Assembly: GCA_028280325.1 (NCBI GenBank)
Contig: JANQLZ010000069.1
Location: forward strand, 1-53,643
Direction: 5' to 3'
Length of the DNA: 53,643 bases
DNA from: Bacillota bacterium
Lineage (GTDB): Bacteria > Bacillota > UBA994 > PWPR01
The position numbers and the translations under genes are program-made. Shown here in pieces: positions 43,530 through 51,200 of the stretch. Position 1 is the first letter of the stretch. Every line of letters begins with the position of its first letter. Under the pieces are notes generated by a model. The model was not told where the DNA came from and did no database searches. It saw nothing but the letters and a program-made list of their open reading frames with translations.

Positions 43530-43690
43530 GTGAAGTGTCAATTTGTGACATGAAGTTTTGCTCAGCAAAAATGAAGCGCCTTCGGCATGAAGTAAAGTTT
43601 GCCTAACCACATGTGCGACAGCACACTGCATTAGCGTAGCGACTTCATCGATGCAATTCACTTCACTTGCCGCAGGCAAACTTCATTCCA
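43530..43690. repeat. Array of short hairpins separated by ATGAAG
   Basis: From left: TGAAG, TGTCAATTTGTGACA, TGAAG, TTTTGCTCAGCAAAA, ATGAAG, CGCCTTCGGC, ATGAAG, TAAAGTTTGCC. From the right end inward on the other strand: ATGAAG, TTTGCCTGCGGCAA, GTGAAG, TGAATTGCATCG, ATGAAG. So separators point inward from both ends and each spacer is a different small palindrome. I do not recognise the element. Confidence 0.75.
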
Positions 43691-43734
43691 GAAAAAATAC
43701 AACCTTGCTATATGCAAGGTTGTATTTTTTCTGG
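43688..43734 (-). terminator. 21-bp terminator hairpin after the tRNA fragment
   Basis: Perfect 21-bp arms (43688-43708, 43714-43734) with a 5-nt loop, including a T6 run on the plus side and A6 on the other. It directly follows the CCA end of the tRNA remnant on the minus strand, as a tRNA terminator would. Confidence 0.85.
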
Positions 43735-43771
43735 CGTTCCTGGCAGGATTCGAACCTGCGACCTCCTGATT
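43732..43771 (-). other. 3' end of a tRNA gene (att-like site of an integrated element)
   Basis: On the minus strand: variable-loop GAGGTC, T arm GCAGGTTCGAATCCTGC, acceptor strand CAGGAAC, discriminator G, CCA. No D arm or matching 5' acceptor strand lies upstream (the neighbouring sequence is AT-rich and unrelated), so only ~40 nt remain. Integrases that use tRNA genes leave exactly this. The element would extend rightward from here toward the integrase at 53017. The isotype cannot be decided. Confidence 0.7.
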
Positions 43772-43948
43772 CTTTACAAGCGTTTTATAATGTATTAATT
43801 ATTTTCAATTTTGTTGTATTTATAATATTTTTCTACGTTCCATAAAATAGCAAATATGCTTTTATACAAAACTAAGTGGTTAAAAAGTGGTTAATTTAAA
43901 CTTGAAAAGCATATATACATTATTCTCTACACGCTACTTTTCCTACAA

Positions 43949-44518
43949 TTATTTTTCTTTATTTATTAATTTACTTACATATAAATCATTAATTAACTCA
44001 AATAATTTAACAGTTAGGAATCTATGTATTTCACTTGATTCGGTGTCAGCTTCAAATATGTGTGGGTCTCTACTAAAAACCTCACAGAAAAGTCTATTGT
44101 CTAAACCATGCAAAATAGGCACTCTGTAACTATCATAATAACCATTGTATGTTTCTCTTTGTTTTGAAGTCAACACTCCCTCATTTTCTAATGCCTGTGT
44201 AATGACCTTAAATGACCATCCACGCTTTTTACTGGGGTCAGTTCCATCAGTAACAACAACTGTCCTGTCTAATATATAATCAAGTTGATCTTGGATGTTT
44301 GACTTTGATGGCGTAAAGGAACTGGGGAAACTTGTCTCTCTAATCAGTCTAGTGGTAAATACCTTCTCATATAAACATGCCAATATTGTAGCAGATGCAT
44401 AATACATCTTATTCTCAAAACATGTTATAGCCTCTGTTAGCATATTGGTTTCAGTGATTGTATGAAACCTCATACTTTTATCTGCTATGTTCTTCTTAAT
44501 AGTTTCAACTATATTCAT
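43949..44518 (-). CDS. HEPN-like helical protein
   Basis: 189 aa, helical. Near residue 135 it reads YDSYRVPILHG, an Rx4H motif in the style of HEPN ribonucleases (RN..xHG). Earlier, ITCFENKMYYASATILACLY resembles the first HEPN helices of DUF4145-like proteins. AGGAGG eight nt before ATG. It faces away from the DUF4062 gene across a 214-bp divergent region. Could be a toxin or an RNA-cleaving effector; assignment rests on one motif. Confidence 0.6.
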   Translation of the reverse strand: MNIVETIKKNIADKSMRFHTITETNMLTEAITCFENKMYYASATILACLYEKVFTTRLIRETSFPSSFTPSKSNIQDQLDYILDRTVVVTDGTDPSKKRGWSFKVITQALENEGVLTSKQRETYNGYYDSYRVPILHGLDNRLFCEVFSRDPHIFEADTESSEIHRFLTVKLFELINDLYVSKLINKEK

Positions 44519-44732
44519 ACATTGTTCCTCCTAAAATCTTTCTTACCTATCTATTAAACACCATCCTTCCAAATCCTGCCTAAAACCAAAATAAGATCAA
44601 ACAACATACTCATTAAAGATAAAGTTATAAATTATTTATGATTTGCATAAATCTTTTTACAGGAATTAGTAAATAAATGTAGAATATTGGTCTATATTAA
44701 TTATTTTTGATAGAAACTGAGGGGATGTACCA

Positions 44733-45875
44733 ATGGCTTCACCAAGGATTTTTGTTAGTTCTACCTGCTATGACTTAAATAATTATAGGAATAATCTAAG
44801 ATCATTTATTGAACGATTTGGGTATGAACCAGTTATGAGTGATTTTGGTGACATTTTTTATGATTACAATTCTCATGTTCAAGATGCGTGCCTTAGAGAA
44901 ATAGAGAAATGTCAGATGTTCATTTTAATAATAGGAAATAATTATGGGAGTTTTTATCATAAATCCGACTTAAGTGATCTAAGCAGAGATAGCGTTACTA
45001 AAATGGAGTTTAAACAAGCTCTAGAAACAAAGATACCTAAATTTATCTTCATTCAGAAATTTGTAAAATATGATTATGAACACTTCCGTAGTTTTTTAAT
45101 TAAACAATATACTGACTACTTTACTGAAAATGATGTGTCAGACGATGATGTCGAGAGTGTTAAAAAGGATATAAAAGATAACTACCAAAGCAATTATCCC
45201 TTCCGTCAAAAATCTTATAAGCACATTTTTAGTTTCCTTGACATTATATACGACCTAAGTATTAATAACGCTGTTTATGGTTATGAAAACTCAAAAGATA
45301 TTGAACATCAACTTAAAAAACAATGGGCAGGTTTTTTGTATGAGAAACTGATTGAAGATAAAAAAATGAAGGTAAAACTTGAAAATGATAAAAACATTAA
45401 ACATATTCTAAACACCTTAGAAAGTATTGATAAAAGACTTAAATATGCTTATTTTGAAACTGATAAAATATGTTCGATTAGTCCAAACGATTTAACACCA
45501 GCTACTTATTCACAGTTAGAGCATTATCAAGACCTGCTTGACGAAATAATTAACAAATTAATATATACTAATAAAGGAAATTTAGATATATTTTATTTTG
45601 AAACGCCAGTATCTGAGTTGGAAATGGATATGTGGCTAGATTCTCTTGAGCTGAAACTAAAAAAATATAAGTGGTCGAAAAATATTCCCTGCAAGGATCT
45701 ATATTATGAGTTCAATATAAGCTTTAACTATGATGTAAGTGTACCATACTCTTATGTTCTTAAGTTATTAAATCTATATAATAGTATAAGTGAAGAGGAT
45801 AAAAGCTTATTCTCTAATACTTTAATCACAAAATTCAACACTTTAGTTGATTTGTCCGATGATCTTCCTTTCTAA
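44733..45875 (+). CDS. DUF4062 domain protein (TIR/SEFIR-like)
   Basis: 380 aa. N-terminal DUF4062: PRIFVSSTCYDLNNYRNNLR, then FIERFGYEPVMSDF, CLREIEKCQMFILIIGNNYG and KMEFKQALETKIPKFIFIQK. These cover the strands and helices of a TIR-related fold, commonly the sensor or effector part of defence proteins. The C-terminal ~200 residues are charged and helical, without recognised domain. GAGGGG before ATG. Divergent from the HEPN-like gene. AT-rich even for this region. Confidence 0.8.
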   Translation: MASPRIFVSSTCYDLNNYRNNLRSFIERFGYEPVMSDFGDIFYDYNSHVQDACLREIEKCQMFILIIGNNYGSFYHKSDLSDLSRDSVTKMEFKQALETKIPKFIFIQKFVKYDYEHFRSFLIKQYTDYFTENDVSDDDVESVKKDIKDNYQSNYPFRQKSYKHIFSFLDIIYDLSINNAVYGYENSKDIEHQLKKQWAGFLYEKLIEDKKMKVKLENDKNIKHILNTLESIDKRLKYAYFETDKICSISPNDLTPATYSQLEHYQDLLDEIINKLIYTNKGNLDIFYFETPVSELEMDMWLDSLELKLKKYKWSKNIPCKDLYYEFNISFNYDVSVPYSYVLKLLNLYNSISEEDKSLFSNTLITKFNTLVDLSDDLPF

Positions 45876-45902
45876 GGAAAAGAGTAGTATGTGAAAGGTT
45901 AT

Positions 45903-45929
45903 AAGAGCCACCTTAGTTGGGTGGCTCTT
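45903..45929. terminator. Bidirectional hairpin between DUF4062 and amidase genes
   Basis: AAGAGCCACC/GGTGGCTCTT, 10-bp stem, 7-nt loop, overlapping the amidase stop codon. Serves both convergent genes. Confidence 0.8.
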
Positions 45930-46647
45930 TACTAACTCGGTTAAACAGCTCTAACACTTTCCAAGCTGGTAACGGCTTCTTAAAATCAACTATCTGCTCA
46001 GGATTATTTATCAGCCCCTTTGCATGTAACTCACTCACTGCTTTCTCCCCCATCGCAACTCGCCAATCTGGGTTTGTTAAAGGAAACATCTCACTTACAG
46101 CATTAACAATAACCTTAGCAGCTAACCGCCTAAACTCATCACTCAGCAATAACTCTAAGTCCTTTGCATTGGTCATAAAACCATGCTCGATCAGCACAGC
46201 GGGTATACCATGCCCGTGAGGTTTACGAGTTATGTAAAAGTTGCCCAGTTTCTTGTATTCCCCAGCAACTACCCCTCTACTCTTATGGGGGAAAAGCTTT
46301 TCAGCATGCCTTAACCACACCTCTGCAAACCTCTTGCCTGCATCACTTTCATGCCAATAGAAAACCCAAAATCCATTCACGTAGGGATCTTTATACCAGT
46401 CTGCATGAATGCTTGCGATCAAATCAACTTTGCTTGTAACAGCAATATTTAAACGCTCAGGCAGTGGTACTGAATTGCCGTCGAGAGGTTGAGTAAGAAT
46501 GACCTGATATCCTGCTGACTCCAGCATTTTTTTGGCATACCCGGCTACAGCAGAGTTAAATTCAAACTCTGCCATGCCTGGTACTCCCTTGCTTCCTGTG
46601 AGTGGGTATGTGTCGATTCCATGGCCAGCATCAAGAGCGATCTTCAT
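45913..46647 (-). CDS. N-acetylmuramoyl-L-alanine amidase (Amidase_3), prophage endolysin
   Basis: 244 aa. Zinc ligands in DAGHG (His8), an early Glu (MAEFEFN) and SIHAD (His), and the catalytic Glu in LIEHGFMTN: the Amidase_3 set. The C-terminal ~50 residues (WRVAMGEKAVSELHAKGLIN) are a small helical add-on seen on phage lysins. No signal peptide, so release depends on the holin just upstream, which it overlaps by 4 bp. Cleaves between muramic acid and L-Ala in peptidoglycan. Confidence 0.93.
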   Translation of the reverse strand: MKIALDAGHGIDTYPLTGSKGVPGMAEFEFNSAVAGYAKKMLESAGYQVILTQPLDGNSVPLPERLNIAVTSKVDLIASIHADWYKDPYVNGFWVFYWHESDAGKRFAEVWLRHAEKLFPHKSRGVVAGEYKKLGNFYITRKPHGHGIPAVLIEHGFMTNAKDLELLLSDEFRRLAAKVIVNAVSEMFPLTNPDWRVAMGEKAVSELHAKGLINNPEQIVDFKKPLPAWKVLELFNRVSKEPPN

Positions 46648-46958
46648 TTTTGTTCATCTTCTTCTTTTTCTTTACTGTGCATGCCCTTTTTTAACTGCTT
46701 TGGCAACTCATTTACTAAAACAGCAGCCCCCGTTACAAGGATACCCTGTACCACCGCATCAGTAACAATAGGTGGCGTGAATCCAGCTTCTAAGGCGAAG
46801 CCTTTATATAAGACAGCTAAAAAAATACCTAAGGGCAAAAGTATCCATAGCAGTAACCAATCTTTAATGTTGGGCGTCTTTTTAATTACAGTACCTAACA
46901 CATATAAGACTGCGACCAATATCAACATGTTTTCATTTATGAACTTTAATATATCCAT
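46644..46958 (-). CDS. Phage holin
   Basis: 104 aa. Two clear hydrophobic helices (ENMLILVAVLYVLGTVI and WLLLWILLPLGIFLAVLY), a third weaker one (AVVQGILVTGAAVLVNE), and a highly charged tail (KGMHSKEKEEDEQK). Standard holin topology and size, immediately upstream of the endolysin. TAAGGAG ribosome binding site. Forms the lysis cassette of the decayed prophage. Confidence 0.87.
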   Translation of the reverse strand: MDILKFINENMLILVAVLYVLGTVIKKTPNIKDWLLLWILLPLGIFLAVLYKGFALEAGFTPPIVTDAVVQGILVTGAAVLVNELPKQLKKGMHSKEKEEDEQK

Positions 46959-47038
46959 TCTAGTACTCCTTATCTAATTTATCTATTCTCTTATGAGCAG
47001 TCTTAGTAGACTGCTCAACATTACATAGGCGTTCCCCC

Positions 47039-47480
47039 CTACCCTTTACGCAGTAACGAAAAAAGAAGCTCTTGCATGGACTTTTTATCCTGCTGGCTTC
47101 TCTCATATATTCTTTCAATTTTATTGTGATTCTCTTTACTGAGGTAGATTAAGTTATCTAAGTCTAATCTTTTATTCCAATTATCTTTAATAGGTACTAT
47201 GTGATGGCATATGGCTCCGTAAGTAATACGCTTATTAATATAAAAGTCGTAGAGGTCTAAACCATTACATTTAGCCCATGCCAAGCCTTTAGTCTCTATC
47301 CATTCCTTAGAATGGTAGAAGTCATCATACTTCTTATTGGCTTTATTTCTTCGTATGTATTTATCGTATTGCCTGTTATTCTCTTGCTTCTGTTTATCTG
47401 CTTTTGTTTGGCACTTATTACAATACTTTTGACTATAGTTTATTTTTTTTGTTGCATCTTGGGCATAGTCTTATTAGCAT
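47039..47480 (-). pseudogene. Phage HNH endonuclease, frameshifted in an A8 run
   Basis: From ATG 47480 (AGGAG five nt upstream) the frame reads MLIRLCPRCNKK and stops. Skipping one base in the A8 run restores INYSQKYCNKCQTKADK and then, at the C terminus, ICHHIVPIKDNWNKRLDLDN, LIYLSKENHNKIE. That gives an N-terminal CxxC...CxxC zinc ribbon and the HNH motif. The intact form would be about 146 aa. A second copy's in-frame N terminus is at 50129. Usually sits next to the terminase of a phage. Confidence 0.8.
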
Positions 47481-47519
47481 ATCATCTCCTAAATTAAGAC
47501 ACCACTAACGGTGCTCGTT

Positions 47520-48314
47520 TTAATCTTGAATTTTTATGGGTATAGATAATCTCCCAATAAAACCATTTGGATACTCAGAGAGATGAAAATCTGCATACTG
47601 GTAATATCTATTACCTAAAATATCCTTAAATCTTATTTCAACTGTTTTAATTGAAAAAAATCTTATAGGATTCTCATCTGTTTCACACTCATGTCTAGCT
47701 CTTATTTTCTCGTACCTGCCATCTCTTTTTAAATTCCCAAATTCTATATTATAAAAACTGTCGCCCTCTTCATTTTCATCCTTTGAGTAGAAAATTATTT
47801 TTCCGTCAAGCAAAGGAGAGTTGCTGATATTCTCAATATTATACTTATATGCGTTATCCTCAACTATTTCTAAAGAAAAGTTAACTAAAGGCATGTTTTG
47901 CTTTTCGATTAATTCTTTAGTTCTTAATTCTTCAGTTGCAATGAGAGTTGCAGTATTAACTGTTTGAGATTGTATTGTCATTCTTAATACGTATAATGTT
48001 ATTAGTCCACCAATAACCGCTCCAAATAAACTGCCAAAGAAACCAATCCAAACATCTGGATTTCCTGTTGGTATTGTAATCCAACTCGGAAGCTTATAAC
48101 TACCGATTGTGATACCATAAACAACTGAGTTAAGAACAATAGTCAATACACCAATTAGGGACATTGTAAACCAAAACATATAGTTGTATAATTGGATTTT
48201 ACTATATTCTCCTTTACGTTCCTCAATTGATGATGCATCATTTATTTTAGAAATCTTCTTAGCACAATATGTCCCCGCAATACCTAATATAGCTGCCCAA
48301 AACGAATTACCCAT
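47520..48314 (-). CDS. Membrane protein with cytosolic beta domain, paralogue of 50292
   Basis: 264 aa from ATG 48314 (GGAGGG eight nt upstream). A possible lone helix at the N terminus, two clear helices (YMFWFTMSLIGVLTIVLNSV; VWIGFFGSLFGAVIGGLITLY), then a ~130-residue soluble domain (NMPLVNFSLEIVEDNAYKYN). The signature GFFGS..G.(V)IGGLITLYVL is shared with the 50292 product. Last gene of the leftward cassette. Function unknown; coupling of a membrane anchor to a sensor-like domain suggests an exclusion role. Confidence 0.72.
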   Translation of the reverse strand: MGNSFWAAILGIAGTYCAKKISKINDASSIEERKGEYSKIQLYNYMFWFTMSLIGVLTIVLNSVVYGITIGSYKLPSWITIPTGNPDVWIGFFGSLFGAVIGGLITLYVLRMTIQSQTVNTATLIATEELRTKELIEKQNMPLVNFSLEIVEDNAYKYNIENISNSPLLDGKIIFYSKDENEEGDSFYNIEFGNLKRDGRYEKIRARHECETDENPIRFFSIKTVEIRFKDILGNRYYQYADFHLSEYPNGFIGRLSIPIKIQD

Positions 48315-48399
48315 TCTCATCACCCTCCAAACAAGAACTCATTCCACATAATTCCTCCATTTCCTGCATAGAAAATAAATGTTCTATTTCAAAAGAAAA

Positions 48400-48415
48400 A
48401 CACCCTAGTGGGTGC
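48400..48415 (-). terminator. Terminator after the RexB-like gene
   Basis: CACCC/GGGTG stem, 4-nt loop, then TTTTTCTTTT on the minus strand, ~75 nt after the RexB-like stop. Confidence 0.7.
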
Positions 48416-48488
48416 TTGTTCTATCTATAACTGATATTCCTCAATATCTTCTAAGTCAATCACAATGATCTCATTATATTGGCTAATA

Positions 48489-49079
48489 CTAGCTGCTATT
48501 GTTAGTGTTACTGCTTGAATATCTCTTTCTTAATTCTTCTTTTTTGTTCTTATCCATCTTAATACCGTCGGGCTCTTTGTTCTTGTTGACACTATCCGAA
48601 AAGATAATATACACTACTATGTTAATTATTCTATATCCACTAGCCAACATATGCGTAAACATAAATCCCCATAACAGTAGCACTATTACTTCCTTGCTAA
48701 CATCATTGCACTCTATAGGCAGAATTTGATCTAAATTTAAAGCAAATACAATGAGGCTAAGCATAACAAGTATTACACCTGATACTATTGTGGATAAAAA
48801 GTATAACTTTAATCTATCTTTCGCTTTATGCTTAAATAACAGTTTAATTGTGTCAGTGTTCTTAATACTAAATAAAATTGCTAGCAAAACCCCAACAAAA
48901 CCTACAATAATGGAGCTAAAAGTAATTGTTGAATTTAAAATATTATTAAAAGAGGTTACTAACAACTCCCCATTAATTAAGGCTTTATAAACAATTATTG
49001 AACCAATTACACCCAAAACTATTGGATTATACTTTTCCCAAAAAACCTTTAACTTAATTGTAAAACTACTCTTAATCAT
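48489..49079 (-). CDS. RexB-like four-helix membrane protein (candidate)
   Basis: 196 aa. Four membrane helices: PIVLGVIGSIIVYKAL, TFSSIIVGFVGVLLAILFSI, FLSTIVSGVILVMLSLIVFA, VIVLLLWGFMFTHMLASGYR. Phage lambda RexB, a 144-aa four-helix ion channel, has the same order: SS(Y/I)xG.(M/V).AIL before the second loop, basic residues between helices 2 and 3, and an F.H motif opening the fourth helix. Identity is low, so this is by topology and pattern. GAGGG before ATG; overlaps the upstream gene by 8 bp, as a coupled pair. An extended C-terminal charged tail is absent from RexB. Confidence 0.6.
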   Translation of the reverse strand: MIKSSFTIKLKVFWEKYNPIVLGVIGSIIVYKALINGELLVTSFNNILNSTITFSSIIVGFVGVLLAILFSIKNTDTIKLLFKHKAKDRLKLYFLSTIVSGVILVMLSLIVFALNLDQILPIECNDVSKEVIVLLLWGFMFTHMLASGYRIINIVVYIIFSDSVNKNKEPDGIKMDKNKKEELRKRYSSSNTNNSS

Positions 49080-49995
49080 TATCCCTCACTCTTAAAGTAT
49101 TAATTAGTTCAGCTCTTCTTTCATTATATTTGTCAAACATGAGTTCTGCTATGTATTCACTAGCTAATGAAGTTCTAATAGGCAGATTTGCAAATATGTA
49201 ATCATGCACTTTATCTGAGAACAAATCTACAACCTCAACTTTTGAGTCTTCGTCTTCTCGCATGCCAATCTCAACTTTACTGACTATATCCCTATTATTA
49301 GTTAGTTGGTTTATTGTGTCAACAACAGTTTCCCTATCTAATGACTCTCCTTTTTTATTGCCTATGGAAATTTTAATCTCTGCTGTAATTCCACTGTAAG
49401 CTCCTAAACCATCATATATATCTTTTATTGTTGAATCTTCTTGCCTATCAATCATATTACTATTTAAATCCGCAAAGCGAATTATAATTCTTCTGTATTC
49501 CTGCGCTTCCATAACTTTGTTTTGCACATCTAAAGGACATATCGGTCTTAAAAATATTTTCTCAGTATCTGAGTTCCAAACCAAATTTATATATGATTCT
49601 ATCCCTCGTATACTTAAACTGTGTCTATTTCTTTGAATCATAAGGGTACTTAGTCCACCATCATATAGAATATTTATATCTTCCCCAATGTACTCATCAT
49701 CATCTAGTTCAATCGCCTCAGCGCATTGATCTATTCTCGCTTTGCTTGGAATGTTTGTTTCTCTTAACCTAGTAAAGTTTAAAATCCAATAACGATGTAA
49801 ATCATTATATCGATAATCATCTAATCTTGCTCTTTCCTGATAATAGTCAAAAGTCCTCGCTTCTAAAGACTTCTGTGCGGCTATATTAATCCATAAATCA
49901 AAATCAAATGCCCTGTCAGGCTGGTCTTGTGGGTCGGTCTCCAATCTACAAACAACCTCATAATACTCAAATCTTATTTTCCTTACAATAGCCAA
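49072..49995 (-). CDS. RexA-like / DUF6731-like protein (candidate exclusion sensor)
   Basis: 307 aa, cytoplasmic. Pattern: DDDEYIGEDINILYDGGLST, LMIQRNRHSLSIRGIESYIN, IFLRPICPLDVQNKVMEAQE, then RIIIRFADL. Lambda RexA has the same sequence of elements (acidic ESxG, a hydrophobic strand, SLS near a helix, IEPL, then a V.V strand) in a similar length (279 aa). I also connect it to the DUF6731 family. TTG start with GGGAGAG upstream. Upstream partner of the four-helix membrane gene. In lambda, RexA senses a phage complex and opens RexB. Confidence 0.6.
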   Translation of the reverse strand: MAIVRKIRFEYYEVVCRLETDPQDQPDRAFDFDLWINIAAQKSLEARTFDYYQERARLDDYRYNDLHRYWILNFTRLRETNIPSKARIDQCAEAIELDDDEYIGEDINILYDGGLSTLMIQRNRHSLSIRGIESYINLVWNSDTEKIFLRPICPLDVQNKVMEAQEYRRIIIRFADLNSNMIDRQEDSTIKDIYDGLGAYSGITAEIKISIGNKKGESLDRETVVDTINQLTNNRDIVSKVEIGMREDEDSKVEVVDLFSDKVHDYIFANLPIRTSLASEYIAELMFDKYNERRAELINTLRVRDND

Positions 49996-50128
49996 TCTTA
50001 TCTCTCCCTTTTTCTTTTCTTTCCATTTTATTCAATAGAAAATGAGAGATACCTTTTATATTATTCTATATTTTTACAAAGTTTTTTAAAAGACAGAAGG
50101 TCATAGCTCCATTTATCCATGACCTTAG

Positions 50129-50262
50129 TCAATCATGTTTTTCACAATATTTTTGATTATAATTTATTTTCTTATTGCATCTTGGGCATAGTCTTATTAG
50201 CATGTTACTTACCCTCTACGCAATAGCAAAAAAAGAAGCTGCTGCAATTCTACATGCTTCAT
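50129..50262 (-). pseudogene. HNH endonuclease debris (C-terminal end then N-terminal start)
   Basis: Two scraps back to back. 50209-50262 encodes VELQQLLFLLLRRG and a stop, aligning with the end of the 47039 HNH protein (QELLFSLLRKG). Then 50129-50203 opens with MLIRLCPRCNKKINYNQKYC in frame, and stops after KHD. So two further HNH copies once lay here, now truncated. Confidence 0.7.
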
Positions 50263-50291
50263 GCTAATTACTAAGGTGTCTCATTAAGTAT

Positions 50292-51056
50292 TTATCTAAA
50301 TAGTTTTCCGCCTCCAATTTCTTTAGACCTTCTAGGCTCTTCTATTTCAAACATTGTAATAGTCCCTCGTCCTCTATTTAAATCAAAAGGCATTATGCTA
50401 ACTGTAAATTTTTGCTTATAATTATCTCCTTTAACATTTTTATATGTTAACAAATACTCACAATAAGTATTAGATTTGAGGCTTATGGTAGTCCAAGAAT
50501 TTTTAAATCCCAAAGGACTAACATTTCCAACAAATGTCCAGATAATATCGTTATTTAATATATCATTTAATTTAATCATTTTTCTAGTTTTACTGTCTAA
50601 CTTAATATATTTTAAAGATAGAATAGATGCACTGGTCATGTTACTAAATCGAAAATAAACTTTATAAAAACTCTGGCTTTCTGTGGTATTATCTAATTCT
50701 AACTCAGTAAGCATTTCGTTTTTTTCATTATCATTAAAACAAACATCAAGGAAAGGAAACTGCTGTGTTCCGATTGTTTTGAATAATACATATAGAGTTA
50801 TCAGTCCACCTATAACTGACCCAAAAAAACCCCCGTACTCTGATAGTATTTTATGTATCATATCACCTTTCACAGCCACTAACACATTGTTTGTAAAAGA
50901 TGCTAAACACACTAAAATGAAAATTGCAATTATTATAACTACTGTTTTTTCCTGAAAACTATAAGTTGGTCTTATGTATCTAAAAATAATGTAACAAGAT
51001 AATCCTATCAATAATGAATATACTAAAAAAAATATAAACGAGATAATCACCCCCAA
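50292..51056 (-). CDS. Membrane protein with cytosolic domain, paralogue of 47520
   Basis: 254 aa by the longest frame (TTG 51056, no clear ribosome binding site; it starts just after a stop, so coupled translation or an ATT/ATC start are also possible). Three helices (ISFIFFLVYSLLIGLSCYII; TVVIIIAIFILVCLASF; GGFFGSVIGGLITLYVLFKT) then a ~150-residue soluble domain. The last helix matches that of the 47520 product. First gene of the leftward cassette containing the RexA/RexB-like pair. Confidence 0.68.
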   Translation of the reverse strand: MGVIISFIFFLVYSLLIGLSCYIIFRYIRPTYSFQEKTVVIIIAIFILVCLASFTNNVLVAVKGDMIHKILSEYGGFFGSVIGGLITLYVLFKTIGTQQFPFLDVCFNDNEKNEMLTELELDNTTESQSFYKVYFRFSNMTSASILSLKYIKLDSKTRKMIKLNDILNNDIIWTFVGNVSPLGFKNSWTTISLKSNTYCEYLLTYKNVKGDNYKQKFTVSIMPFDLNRGRGTITMFEIEEPRRSKEIGGGKLFR

Positions 51057-51107
51057 CTAAGAACACATTCCACAAAATGCCTCTATTTCCTGCTCGGAGG
51101 CCTAATC

Positions 51108-51200
51108 CTACAATCTTTCTATTGCTTTTTTCACTCTTTCAAAAGCTATATCAAAATAGCCCTCATCCTTCTCGATACCAATAACCCTAAGAGAACCCAG
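51108..51200 (-). pseudogene. C-terminal remnant of a DNA methyltransferase
   Basis: Reads LRVIGIEKDEGYFDIAFERV then KKAIERL and a stop: the C-terminal SAM-site strand and helix (FIGIE.DE.YF.IA..RI) of N4/N6 phage DNA methyltransferases. The rest of the gene, including the DPPY region, is absent. Abuts the repressor remnant on the other strand. Confidence 0.65.

Noticed and set aside
43732-43800. A complete tRNA gene on the minus strand
   Set aside because: No D arm, no 5' acceptor strand pairing with CAGGAAC, and the anticodon region cannot be folded.
36376-45929. Series of GAGCC/GGCTC hairpins considered as a CRISPR-like or repeat array
   Set aside because: Each lies directly after a stop codon and is followed by T-runs; they are ordinary terminators duplicated with the Kelch genes, with a similar unrelated one at the amidase.
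47312-47497. Plus-strand hydrophobic 61-aa frame as a small membrane protein
   Set aside because: It is the antisense of the HNH endonuclease's lysine- and asparagine-rich N-terminal half, which explains the apparent hydrophobicity.
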